DNA of 64,000 nucleotides from Planctomycetia bacterium. GTDB lineage: Bacteria > Planctomycetota > Phycisphaerae > Phycisphaerales > SM1A02. Location of the stretch: contig SYAC01000041.1 of NCBI GenBank assembly GCA_005787685.1, forward strand, positions 1 through 64,000. Reading direction: 5' to 3'. A program made the translations under genes and the position numbers. How positions within the stretch are numbered: position 1 is the first letter of the stretch; the number at the start of each line of letters is the position of its first letter. The notes under the pieces are model-generated. The model was not told the origin of the DNA. It saw only the letters and a program-made list of their open reading frames with translations, and did not search any database. Of this stretch, positions 1 to 7,976 are shown in pieces.

Positions 1-14
1 CACGCATTAAAATA

Positions 15-32
15 CCCCCCCCCCCCCCCCCC
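15..32. repeat. Homopolymeric C18 tract
   Basis: Eighteen consecutive C residues, followed directly by nine A residues that form the T-tract of the minus-strand terminator. Such a run is prone to slippage in the cell and to error in sequencing, so its exact length should not be trusted. Confidence 0.9.
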
Positions 33-72
33 AAAAAAAAAGAAGACGGACCCAATTCAATTGGGTCCGTCT
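33..72 (-). terminator. Rho-independent terminator of the M36-like peptidase gene
   Basis: Positions 44-57 and 59-72 form a perfect 14-bp inverted repeat around a single central base. On the minus strand the hairpin is followed by TTC and nine T residues. It lies 24 bases past the stop codon of the metallopeptidase gene and is the best-formed terminator in the window. Confidence 0.9.
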
Positions 73-95
73 GTGAAATTAACTGTGTGAATGGC

Positions 96-2939
96 TTATT
101 GAATCTGGAGCAGCAGCAAACCGATATCTGCATTGTCCACTTCGCCGCTATCGTCTAAATCAGATGGACAATCAAGTGGATCTGGACAAATTCCAAAATC
201 AAGGAGTTGAATGCCGAGATCCGAAATGTCAACAAATCCATCTCCATTCAAATCGCCAAAGATGGATTCAATACATTTCACGCTAGTGAATGTGACGCTG
301 TCAATGCCGGCTTCAACTACATTGTCCGTGCCATTGTCCTGAGCCACGAACTTCACACGCATTTGGTTGGTGGTAGGGATTAGGCTAAGCACATCCACCG
401 ACTTCAAAGACCAAGTGTTGGTTCCAGTGGCTGCGGTATAAGAAGCAGCCAAGGTCCAAGTGCTGCCACCGTTATTGCTGACGAATACTTCCAATGGATC
501 ATCAATTGGAGTCGCTCCGTTGTAACTCAAAAAGATGGCGTAGGACAATTCAACCGTATCCCCAGATGAAGCGTCAACGATTGGGCTCATCAATGTAGTC
601 TTACCTCCGTCAACATCCACACACGAACCGAAAGCTGTAACAAACGCCTTTGTTCCGCTGTATGAAACTGTGTTAGCGCCGCAACCAGACAACACCGCAT
701 TACGCACCCAAGTACCCGCGGTTGCGTTGTCGCCCGCCGCCCCAACGGTGAATGACGTTGAACTGCCATCAAAGTTGTCTGAAATTAATGTTTCAAACAA
801 AACTGCGGCCGAGGCTAAATAGGGCTCCGATGCGCCGCCGCTTGGAAGGGTCACTGCAGTTCCACTTGTTGAAGTGGCTTGCACATAGAACTGCACTTTT
901 GTATTGCAATCAAACGCAGGAAAGGTGCCAAGATAACTGTTGCCGCCGGTTGAAGTTAAAAGAGCTGAACTCCAAGTTGAAGCAGTGCTTGGCTTATAAA
1001 ACAATTTTTGACTGCCTGCAGCAACCGTGCCAGTAACAGGGGTGATGTTCACAGCCATGGTAGTTCCGCCAGATGGCATAACCGTGGTTGGTGCGCCATT
1101 TGGAGCCGCAATGACGAATAAGCTTAACGGCGGGGCAGTCAAACCATGGTTGTTGAATGCGGCTGAGATTGCATAATAATTTGGACTACCGTCACCCAAA
1201 TTTCCGTTGTTGTCATCTAATGTAAGATAATCAATTGTGATGTCGTTTTGGATAGTGGAAGATCCAGCATGCAACGGCATGGCATTCACGGCTAGCAGAG
1301 CCAAGCGGGTGCGGTAGTCGCTGGGATATGTGGCCAAATAGGAATTGCGAAGATCCCACACGCAACCCGAGAGCAACTGACCACACGAATGGATCGCACT
1401 GCCGCAACTAGAACAACCACTGGCTGAATACATGCATGTATTACTGGCAGTGCGGATACCTGTGCTGCATGTTTGAAAACCGTAGCCCAAAATAGCCGCG
1501 TCAGTTAACAAGACTCCTATGACATCGGATTGACCTTCCCCGTATTGATTTTGGCCGCTGCCTGCGCTTGCGATCGCGTGGTGACCGTATTCATGGGCTA
1601 CTACATCGCCGAATCCAGTGTTGGAGCAACCGCCACCAGAGAGGTAAAAATTTAAATTGCCGTCGTAATATGCGTTGCATGTTCCCGACAAATTGGGGCG
1701 AACTATGAAGCCAGTTTGTGTAGAAATGGATGGATAGCTTGGACTTGCCGCCAAAATTAAATCTCTGGTATTATTCGCCATTTCATAGACATTTGTTTGC
1801 GCGGTTGTAGTGGCCGCGTTGGCCGCGTTTGGGTTGAACAGGAATGTGGCTGATCCACCATCGACCACGCTTTGAGAAGGGACCGTGTTGAGAGTTCCAG
1901 ACCCCACAGATACAGTGAAATATTTTCCACTCATTGTTGGGGCGACGGTGATTGGACCCGTTCCTGAATAGGTATGGGTCAGTTTTCCGGTTGAATTGGT
2001 GTAGTAACTCACTCCACCAATAACAACCTTCGCGTATGGCATGCCGCGAGTGGTTTCCGGGCCGCATGTGTCGGCTTTAAAGTTGGAGGTGACATATTCA
2101 TTCACCTGAATAGTTGCGGTGCCGTAATAAATCATGCTCTCTTGATACAGAATGTCGCCGTTAGAGGCATCGACCACAAACAACACCTTTCGATAATCGT
2201 CGGTGCCTTCGCCGCTGATGACTTTGAACTCGACCGCAAGTTTGGAGGCTTGAATATCTTGGTCGAGGCCGGACCAAATCACATAGCGCGGCGAAGACAT
2301 TTCTGGTGGAGCGTTGAATTGGCCAAGCACTTGACTACTGACCGTTTCTAGATTGATGAAGGATGGATCAATGTCCACGCCTTCTAGACGGGTTTCCATA
2401 TTGCCAATGTCACGCAGTGTGCCGCCACCTAGAACCATTGGGTAATTATCTTCATTGCGAACTAGGCCCCAGCCGTAGGAGCGGAACACGGGAACCCCCT
2501 TGGCGTGTTGACGGAAATAGGCCACCGTGAATTTTGTGTTCTCTCCATCATCGTCGGCGACCAACGGCAGCGTGTGACCGCCATCTTCTGTTGGTCCAAC
2601 TTTTTCAAGTTGCGAGTAAGGCACCTTCCACAGCATGGACCACTTTTGCATGAACTTGTCGGCGCTATCGCTAGGTGAAACACCAGTGGAAAAAGTTGTT
2701 CCAAACACACGGCGCAGCACGCCTTGAATGTCGTGTAAGCGACCTGTTGGAAAACTTTGGGCAAATGAATCACGAATGCCTTCACCAGGATCGGCCACTC
2801 CTCCAGTTGTTCGCGTGCCAATTCCTGGCTTGATTCCGTTGCCATTGGCAGCTTGCAGGCCGCCAGCGGCAAATGCAAACGATGCCATTCCAAGGATGAC
2901 GCTACCTACTAGGGACAATTTAGGTGAAATCATTTTCAT
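96..2939 (-). CDS. Secreted M36/fungalysin-like zinc metallopeptidase with C-terminal dockerin-like repeats
   Basis: Predicted 947-residue exported protease. An N-terminal signal peptide (MKMISPK then a hydrophobic stretch ending AFA) precedes a propeptide-like region. The zinc site HEYGHH lies near residues 448-453, with a GEGQSD motif about 14 residues later supplying the likely glutamate ligand, the M36 pattern at unusually short spacing. The last 50 residues hold two calcium-loop motifs, DLNGDGFVDISDL and DLDDSGEVDNADI, like type I dockerin repeats. I chose the ATG at 2939 because AAAGAAAG precedes it; a TTG at 2963 extends the frame by 8 residues. The gene stands alone and ends in a strong terminator. 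Peptidase class is fairly sure; substrate and the role of the C-terminal tag are unknown. Confidence 0.85.
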   Translation of the reverse strand: MKMISPKLSLVGSVILGMASFAFAAGGLQAANGNGIKPGIGTRTTGGVADPGEGIRDSFAQSFPTGRLHDIQGVLRRVFGTTFSTGVSPSDSADKFMQKWSMLWKVPYSQLEKVGPTEDGGHTLPLVADDDGENTKFTVAYFRQHAKGVPVFRSYGWGLVRNEDNYPMVLGGGTLRDIGNMETRLEGVDIDPSFINLETVSSQVLGQFNAPPEMSSPRYVIWSGLDQDIQASKLAVEFKVISGEGTDDYRKVLFVVDASNGDILYQESMIYYGTATIQVNEYVTSNFKADTCGPETTRGMPYAKVVIGGVSYYTNSTGKLTHTYSGTGPITVAPTMSGKYFTVSVGSGTLNTVPSQSVVDGGSATFLFNPNAANAATTTAQTNVYEMANNTRDLILAASPSYPSISTQTGFIVRPNLSGTCNAYYDGNLNFYLSGGGCSNTGFGDVVAHEYGHHAIASAGSGQNQYGEGQSDVIGVLLTDAAILGYGFQTCSTGIRTASNTCMYSASGCSSCGSAIHSCGQLLSGCVWDLRNSYLATYPSDYRTRLALLAVNAMPLHAGSSTIQNDITIDYLTLDDNNGNLGDGSPNYYAISAAFNNHGLTAPPLSLFVIAAPNGAPTTVMPSGGTTMAVNITPVTGTVAAGSQKLFYKPSTASTWSSALLTSTGGNSYLGTFPAFDCNTKVQFYVQATSTSGTAVTLPSGGASEPYLASAAVLFETLISDNFDGSSTSFTVGAAGDNATAGTWVRNAVLSGCGANTVSYSGTKAFVTAFGSCVDVDGGKTTLMSPIVDASSGDTVELSYAIFLSYNGATPIDDPLEVFVSNNGGSTWTLAASYTAATGTNTWSLKSVDVLSLIPTTNQMRVKFVAQDNGTDNVVEAGIDSVTFTSVKCIESIFGDLNGDGFVDISDLGIQLLDFGICPDPLDCPSDLDDSGEVDNADIGLLLLQIQ

Positions 2940-3227
2940 TTGCTTTCTTTGGTTGATAATCAACTTGGGGACAGGCCTGTGATGACAAATTACAACAACT
3001 TCATCTCAACACGAGAAATTTAATTAATGCCATGATGTGGCTCGGAGGCAAGATAATAATCAAATTTTAATTGAATTTATTGCTTTTAAACTCACAAATG
3101 GGCGCAAGCGGTACGCAGGGGGTTGCTTAGCCTATTCTACGAGTTGGACAATAATTTAAGTTTTCATAAAAAAAGAATGTTGCGAATATTGTTCTTAGCA
3201 AAAAATGACTAAATTTGAGCCAAAATA

Positions 3228-3698
3228 GTGACAAAAGACACCAGAGAACCCGAAATTGAGAACCGCAAGGCGCGCCATGATTTTGTAATTGAAGAGACTT
3301 TTGAGTGCGGCATGGTTCTGCGTGGTTCGGAGGTGAAAAGCATCCGAAAAGGTCAGATAAGTCTTGCCGAGGGATGGGTGATGGCGCGTGAAGCTCCACC
3401 ACAATTGGAATTGCACGGGGTCAATGTGGCACCATACCCGCCGGCGGGCAAGGACAGGCAGCATGAACCGCTGCGTACAAGGCGGCTTTTGGCGCATAAA
3501 AGCGAAATTAAAAAGTTGGCATTTGCCATGAAGGCCAAGGGGTCTTCATTGGTGCCGCTGAAGTTGTACTTTAAAAATGGCGTAGCCAAGTTGCTGGTAG
3601 GCGTGGCCGTTGGCCGCAAGAAAGCCGACAAGCGCGCGGCCATTCGAGAGAAGGAAATGAAGCGCGATATGGATCGCGACTCGGGAAGGCGACGTTGA
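3228..3698 (+). CDS. smpB: SsrA-binding protein SmpB
   Basis: This 156-residue protein binds tmRNA and brings it to stalled ribosomes for trans-translation. It shows the family signature: ENRKARHDF near the N-terminus, then GMVLRGSEVKSIRKG, VNVAPYPPAG, and a basic tail (REKEMKRDMDRDSGRRR) of the kind that inserts into the decoding centre. Length is normal for the family. The start is GTG with no clear Shine-Dalgarno. The tmRNA gene itself is not in this window. The gene is transcribed away from the upstream peptidase and is followed by a tandem repeat. Confidence 0.96.
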   Translation: MTKDTREPEIENRKARHDFVIEETFECGMVLRGSEVKSIRKGQISLAEGWVMAREAPPQLELHGVNVAPYPPAGKDRQHEPLRTRRLLAHKSEIKKLAFAMKAKGSSLVPLKLYFKNGVAKLLVGVAVGRKKADKRAAIREKEMKRDMDRDSGRRR

Positions 3699-3718
3699 AC
3701 GATGGCGCAATGGTTTCG

Positions 3719-3806
3719 GACTGATTGACTGATTGACTGATGACGGACTGATGACGGACTGATGACGGACTGATGACGGACTGATTACGGACTGATTACG
3801 GACTGG
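3719..3806. repeat. Tandem repeat of 11-bp units overlapping the SDR stop codon
   Basis: Six head-to-tail 11-bp units run from 3737 to 3802: four copies of CTGATGACGGA, then two of CTGATTACGGA. They are preceded by a shorter 8-bp register (GACTGATT). The stop codon and last three residues of the minus-strand SDR gene lie in the final copies, so expansion or contraction could alter the C-terminus of that protein. Confidence 0.95.
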
Positions 3807-4497
3807 GCATTAAAATTATTTTACCCTGGTCGTCGGCGCGTTTGCCTTCAATGCAGTCAGTGATTGTGGCGGCCACACTTTCAGGAGAAATGGTTTTATG
3901 CGGCGGAACCATTTTTTCGTTGAAGTTAGAGCGCAGTAACGGAGTTTCAACGCAGCCCAAATTCACGCTGAAAGCGCGCACGCCAAGGGTGCGACCTTCG
4001 CGGGCGGCACTGCGGGTCAGTGAATCAAGTGCGGATTTGCTGGCGGCGTAGACAAAAAATCCAGGAAATGGATCGGAGGATCCAAGCGTTCCAACATTCA
4101 CAATGCAGCCGCCTTTTTGCGCACGAAATTGCGGCCAGCAGGCGGCAATCAGATATCCAGCCCCGAATGTGTTGATGGAGAAAACCTCGGTGAATAAGTC
4201 CTTATTGGTCCTGTCAATGGGCGCGCTGGGCGCGATACCAGCGCAATTCACAAGATTGTCGATTCGACCAAAGCGCTCCATGGTTTGATCAATGACGGAC
4301 TTGGCCTGCTCGGGGTCTGAAATATCGGCGCGTGCGAGCATGACATCGCCGTTGCCCACGGCGCGAATCTCATCGGCGGCGTCGGCAAGTTTATTTTCAG
4401 TTCGACCCACCAAAACCAGTTGGTGCTTGCGATTGGACAACATGAGAGCGCATGCGCGGCCAATTCCAGAACCAGCTCCAGTGATAAGTGTGACCAT
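3796..4497 (-). CDS. Short-chain dehydrogenase/reductase (classical SDR)
   Basis: A 233-residue NAD(P)-dependent oxidoreductase of unknown substrate. It has the cofactor motif GAGSGIG near the N-terminus, the NCAG strand motif, and the catalytic YAASK preceded by a serine-bearing strand. An arginine after the second strand (VGRTENK) suggests NADP(H). The start is set at the ATG at 4497, preceded by GGAG at loose spacing; a TTG at 4521 would add 8 residues. It follows rseP by 35 bases on the same strand and is probably the last gene of the rne-dxr-rseP run. Its 3' end lies in the 11-bp tandem repeat. Confidence 0.88.
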   Translation of the reverse strand: MVTLITGAGSGIGRACALMLSNRKHQLVLVGRTENKLADAADEIRAVGNGDVMLARADISDPEQAKSVIDQTMERFGRIDNLVNCAGIAPSAPIDRTNKDLFTEVFSINTFGAGYLIAACWPQFRAQKGGCIVNVGTLGSSDPFPGFFVYAASKSALDSLTRSAAREGRTLGVRAFSVNLGCVETPLLRSNFNEKMVPPHKTISPESVAATITDCIEGKRADDQGKIILMPSP

Positions 4498-4532
4498 TGT
4501 TAATTTTTGCTCCGATATCAATGTGTGGTAAT

Positions 4533-6698
4533 TTATCCGCCAGTAAAGAGACGAACCACATCGTTATAAAATGTAATCACAAACAAACTGCCAAGGAACG
4601 CAAGTCCAAGCAGCGAGGCCGCGTTTTGAAAGCGGACACTTGGCGGACGGCCAAAGCAACCCTCATACAGTAGGAATAAGAACAAGCCACCGTCCACAAT
4701 GGGCAGGGGTAGAAAATTCAGCACCGCTAAATTCACGCTAATCATTGCTAAAAAGAACAGTAAATACATTATTCCGCGGTCGGCGACGCGCGTTCCCACT
4801 TGCACAATTCCTACCGGCCCGCGCAGTTGCTCCACGCCCACAGTGCCACGCGCCAGGCGATCAAGAGTGAGCCAAGTGAGCACGGCAAGTTTTTTAGTTT
4901 CGGTGAAGCCCATGGTGGCGGCCAGCAAGGGATTGCCTCCAGCGCTGCGAGTGATCATTTGCGGCTGAAACAAGTCGCTTGGCAGTGGACTAGACCAACC
5001 AAGTTTTTGCAGGGTGTTGATTTCAGCCGCCCCCACGGTGATCACGGCGGATTTCACCGGCGAATTGGGCTGCATATTTTCAAAGGAAATATTCAGCGTC
5101 GCGGGGGAGTTGGTCGCAAACGCATCGGCGGTGGTGACCCACAACGCGTCGCGCATGGACGCCCAATCAGTGAGCGGTATGTCGTTGATCGAAATTATTT
5201 TTGTGAGCGATCGAAGTTCAAGCGACGCGATTGGCGTAGGCACGGTTTGCGTGGATTGAAGGTCTAGTGGATTTTCTAGCACCCGGTCAATCACACGCGC
5301 GCTTATCAACACGTTCCACGCTGGACCTACCATCACATCCAGGCGACCTTGACTATCGACACGAGCGTTGATGGAAAGTGTTTGCCCGGCACGCAGAATT
5401 TGTAATTGCACTGACCGATTGGCATATGTTTGAATCAGCGATCGAAACTCGCCGAGTCGCGGACCAGAGCGATCTTGGATAGCAAGAACAATGTCGCCTA
5501 CCTGCAAAATACCAATATTTGGGCTAGTTTTTTGAATAAAATCAATTCGCACCAAGGGGGAAAATCCAATCAAGCCCAGGTCGTATTCGCCGCTGGACTT
5601 GGAATCCGTTGCAAAGAGCTGCTCAAATTTAGGTTCTGCCGAAAGAGACAGCGTGACCAGCATATCTGGTGGAGTTGTGGCGCTGCCAAGCGACGGGTTG
5701 AGCGCAGGTGTATTGGATATGTGCGCCAACGACCATGTTGTTGAAATTGGTTTGCCATTTGATTGAGCAAACGCCAAATCGAGAGCCTGCGCATTCATAA
5801 CCGCAACGCCATTGATGGCAGTCAGCGTAGAGCCAGGTTTTACGCCCATGGCAGCGAGTCCAGATGTCACCAACATATTTTCAATCACTGGCGCGATCTC
5901 TTGATTATCCGCAAGCGTTGCGCTGCGGGCGGGTGTGACTCCAAATGAGCGCAGACCACTGGTCGTATCTTTGATGGGATCAATTTCAAATTGCAATGGA
6001 GTTGGGACGCCGGCACGAGTGACTTGCAAAATGAATTGATCATTGGGATGGCTCATGGCCGCGCCAATTTGAATGTCGGCGAAGGTGGTCATGGGTTCAC
6101 CGTTTATGGAATCTATTTGATCGCCAGGCATAAGGCCGTTGGCGACGCCGTTGAGACCGCGCGCGCGGGCCGCTGGGCTGTCGGCACGCACTGCACCAAT
6201 CATTGGGGCCTCAAATTTCACCCCCACCATGAATGCGACCACGAACAAAATCACGGCGGTGACCATGTTCAAGAAGACGCCCGCGCTCACCACAATCATG
6301 CGTTTCCACACAGGTTTACTGCCATAACCGTCAATGGCGTGGTTGGTGGCGGTGGGATCCATGTCCTCTTGCCCCTTCATACGCACAAAGCCGCCAATGG
6401 GCAGAAGCCGCAGTGAATATTCCGTTTCACCAACACCGTCGGCGTGCAATTCGGCAGTTGGAATTTTTTCTGGCTCAGCGCCGTAACGAGTTTTAATGTC
6501 GGGTGCGGTGCTGCCAAAGCGTACTCCAAGGCCGCGGCGATACGCCAACACGGTTGGACCCATGCCCACGGCAAATGATTCAACACGAATGCCTGCCCAA
6601 CGCGCCGCGATAAAATGTCCAAACTCATGGATGGCAATGAGAAGACCAAAGCCAATCACAATGAGCGCGATATTGGATGTGCTGCTGAGTATTTCCAC
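4533..6698 (-). CDS. rseP: RIP zinc metalloprotease RseP (site-2 protease, M50)
   Basis: Intramembrane protease that cleaves membrane-anchored anti-sigma factors and signal-peptide remnants. The zinc motif HEFGH lies in the first transmembrane segment, and the second metal motif, PLPIVDGG, sits near the C-terminus in a NxLPxPxxDGG context with a final membrane helix. A PDZ-like region (DQIDSINGEPMTT) follows the second helix, and the central part holds further PDZ-like stretches (GSTLTAINGV, VGDIVLAIQD). At 721 residues it is much longer than E. coli RseP (about 450), the excess lying between the PDZ region and the last helices. The start is GTG. It lies directly downstream of dxr, a frequent bacterial pairing. 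Confidence 0.92.
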   Translation of the reverse strand: MEILSSTSNIALIVIGFGLLIAIHEFGHFIAARWAGIRVESFAVGMGPTVLAYRRGLGVRFGSTAPDIKTRYGAEPEKIPTAELHADGVGETEYSLRLLPIGGFVRMKGQEDMDPTATNHAIDGYGSKPVWKRMIVVSAGVFLNMVTAVILFVVAFMVGVKFEAPMIGAVRADSPAARARGLNGVANGLMPGDQIDSINGEPMTTFADIQIGAAMSHPNDQFILQVTRAGVPTPLQFEIDPIKDTTSGLRSFGVTPARSATLADNQEIAPVIENMLVTSGLAAMGVKPGSTLTAINGVAVMNAQALDLAFAQSNGKPISTTWSLAHISNTPALNPSLGSATTPPDMLVTLSLSAEPKFEQLFATDSKSSGEYDLGLIGFSPLVRIDFIQKTSPNIGILQVGDIVLAIQDRSGPRLGEFRSLIQTYANRSVQLQILRAGQTLSINARVDSQGRLDVMVGPAWNVLISARVIDRVLENPLDLQSTQTVPTPIASLELRSLTKIISINDIPLTDWASMRDALWVTTADAFATNSPATLNISFENMQPNSPVKSAVITVGAAEINTLQKLGWSSPLPSDLFQPQMITRSAGGNPLLAATMGFTETKKLAVLTWLTLDRLARGTVGVEQLRGPVGIVQVGTRVADRGIMYLLFFLAMISVNLAVLNFLPLPIVDGGLFLFLLYEGCFGRPPSVRFQNAASLLGLAFLGSLFVITFYNDVVRLFTGG

Positions 6699-6743
6699 TG
6701 TGAGATTGTTGCGCCTTTCTGGCGAGTTGTGGTGAATAAAAAA

Positions 6744-7970
6744 TTAATGCGGTCGAGTGGCCGCAGGTTGCGGCAAATGATTTTGAATTGGCGTGATGAG
6801 CGAATACGCATGGCGGCGGGCATTGTGGTCGGCGGCTTGCACATCGGCCAGCGTTGTGATGGCGTGGGTGGGCAACGCGTGCAGCGTGTCCTTGACGATA
6901 CGCGCAATGTCGCCAAAGCGAATGTGGTGATTCATGAACGCTTCAACCGCAATCTCATTGGCGGCATTCAGCGTGGCGCCCGCGCTGCCGCCGCTCTCAA
7001 TCACATGCTTGGCCAGCTCAATCGCGGGAAACCGATCATGATCAATTTGCTCAAAATCGAGTGTTCTAAGCGTGTTCCAATTCAGTTTTTTGGCCACGCC
7101 TTCAAAACGTTGGGGCCAACACAGCGCAGCTTGAATGGGCAACTTCATGTCGGGCGGGGATAGTTGTGCAATCACGCTGCCATCGGCGTATTCAATCATG
7201 GCGTGCACAATGCTTTGTGGATGCACAATGGCGTCAATGCGATCGGCGCCTAAATCAAACAGCCAATGCGCTTCGATAATTTCAAGGGCCTTGTTCATCA
7301 GCGTTGCGCTATCAATTGTGACCTTGGGTCCCATCTTCCATGTTGGGTGGTTCAGCGCTTGCTCAACGGTGGCGTTGAATGTGTGCTCACTGCTCCATGT
7401 TCGAAATGGTCCGCCGCTTGCGGTCAGAACCACGCGCGCGATTTCTTTTTGCTCGCCCGAGCGCAGGCATTGAGCCAGTCCACTGTGCTCGCTGTCCACC
7501 GGCAACAACATGATGCCGGCGCGTTTGGCGGCCGCGGTCATAAGCGATCCGGCGGCGACCAATGTTTCTTTGTTTGCAAGAGCGATGGTGCAACCGATTT
7601 CAATGGCCGCAAGAGTTGGCGCCAGGCCCGCGAAGCCAACCATGGCGGCCACAACAATGTCGCCAGGACGCGCGATGTCTTGCACCAGTTTCAGGGCCGC
7701 GTTTGGACCGCAGCGCACGTTGTGAAATCCCGCAAGGGCAGCGGCAGAATCCGCCGCTAAAATTGCAAGGTTTTTGACGCCAAATTTGCGCGCTTGATTG
7801 GCAAGTTCCGCGGCGTTTTTGCCCGCGGCAAGTCCAACAATTTCAAATCTTGGCGCGTTGGGCGCGGATTGCATGGCCGCAAAATGTGAAACAACTTCGA
7901 GCGTGCTCACACCAATCGAACCCGTCGAACCAAGCACGATCAATCGTTGCACGGGTCGAGACGCGTTCAT
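6744..7970 (-). CDS. dxr: 1-deoxy-D-xylulose 5-phosphate reductoisomerase
   Basis: Second enzyme of the MEP isoprenoid pathway, converting DXP to 2-C-methyl-D-erythritol 4-phosphate with NADPH. The protein has 408 residues with the Rossmann motif LGSTGSIG at the N-terminus, ANKETLVAAG, the PVDSEHS metal/substrate loop, ASGGPFR, and KMGPKVTIDSATLMNKALE. The start ATG has a strong Shine-Dalgarno (AAAGGAG) that lies inside the end of rne, so translation is closely linked. The product feeds isoprenoids, including the menaquinone tail made by the men genes further on. Confidence 0.97.
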   Translation of the reverse strand: MNASRPVQRLIVLGSTGSIGVSTLEVVSHFAAMQSAPNAPRFEIVGLAAGKNAAELANQARKFGVKNLAILAADSAAALAGFHNVRCGPNAALKLVQDIARPGDIVVAAMVGFAGLAPTLAAIEIGCTIALANKETLVAAGSLMTAAAKRAGIMLLPVDSEHSGLAQCLRSGEQKEIARVVLTASGGPFRTWSSEHTFNATVEQALNHPTWKMGPKVTIDSATLMNKALEIIEAHWLFDLGADRIDAIVHPQSIVHAMIEYADGSVIAQLSPPDMKLPIQAALCWPQRFEGVAKKLNWNTLRTLDFEQIDHDRFPAIELAKHVIESGGSAGATLNAANEIAVEAFMNHHIRFGDIARIVKDTLHALPTHAITTLADVQAADHNARRHAYSLITPIQNHLPQPAATRPH

Positions 7971-7976
7971 TTCTGA

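Noticed and set aside
3737-3802. CRISPR-like array
   Set aside because: The units are directly adjacent with no spacers and only 11 bases long; this is a simple tandem repeat.
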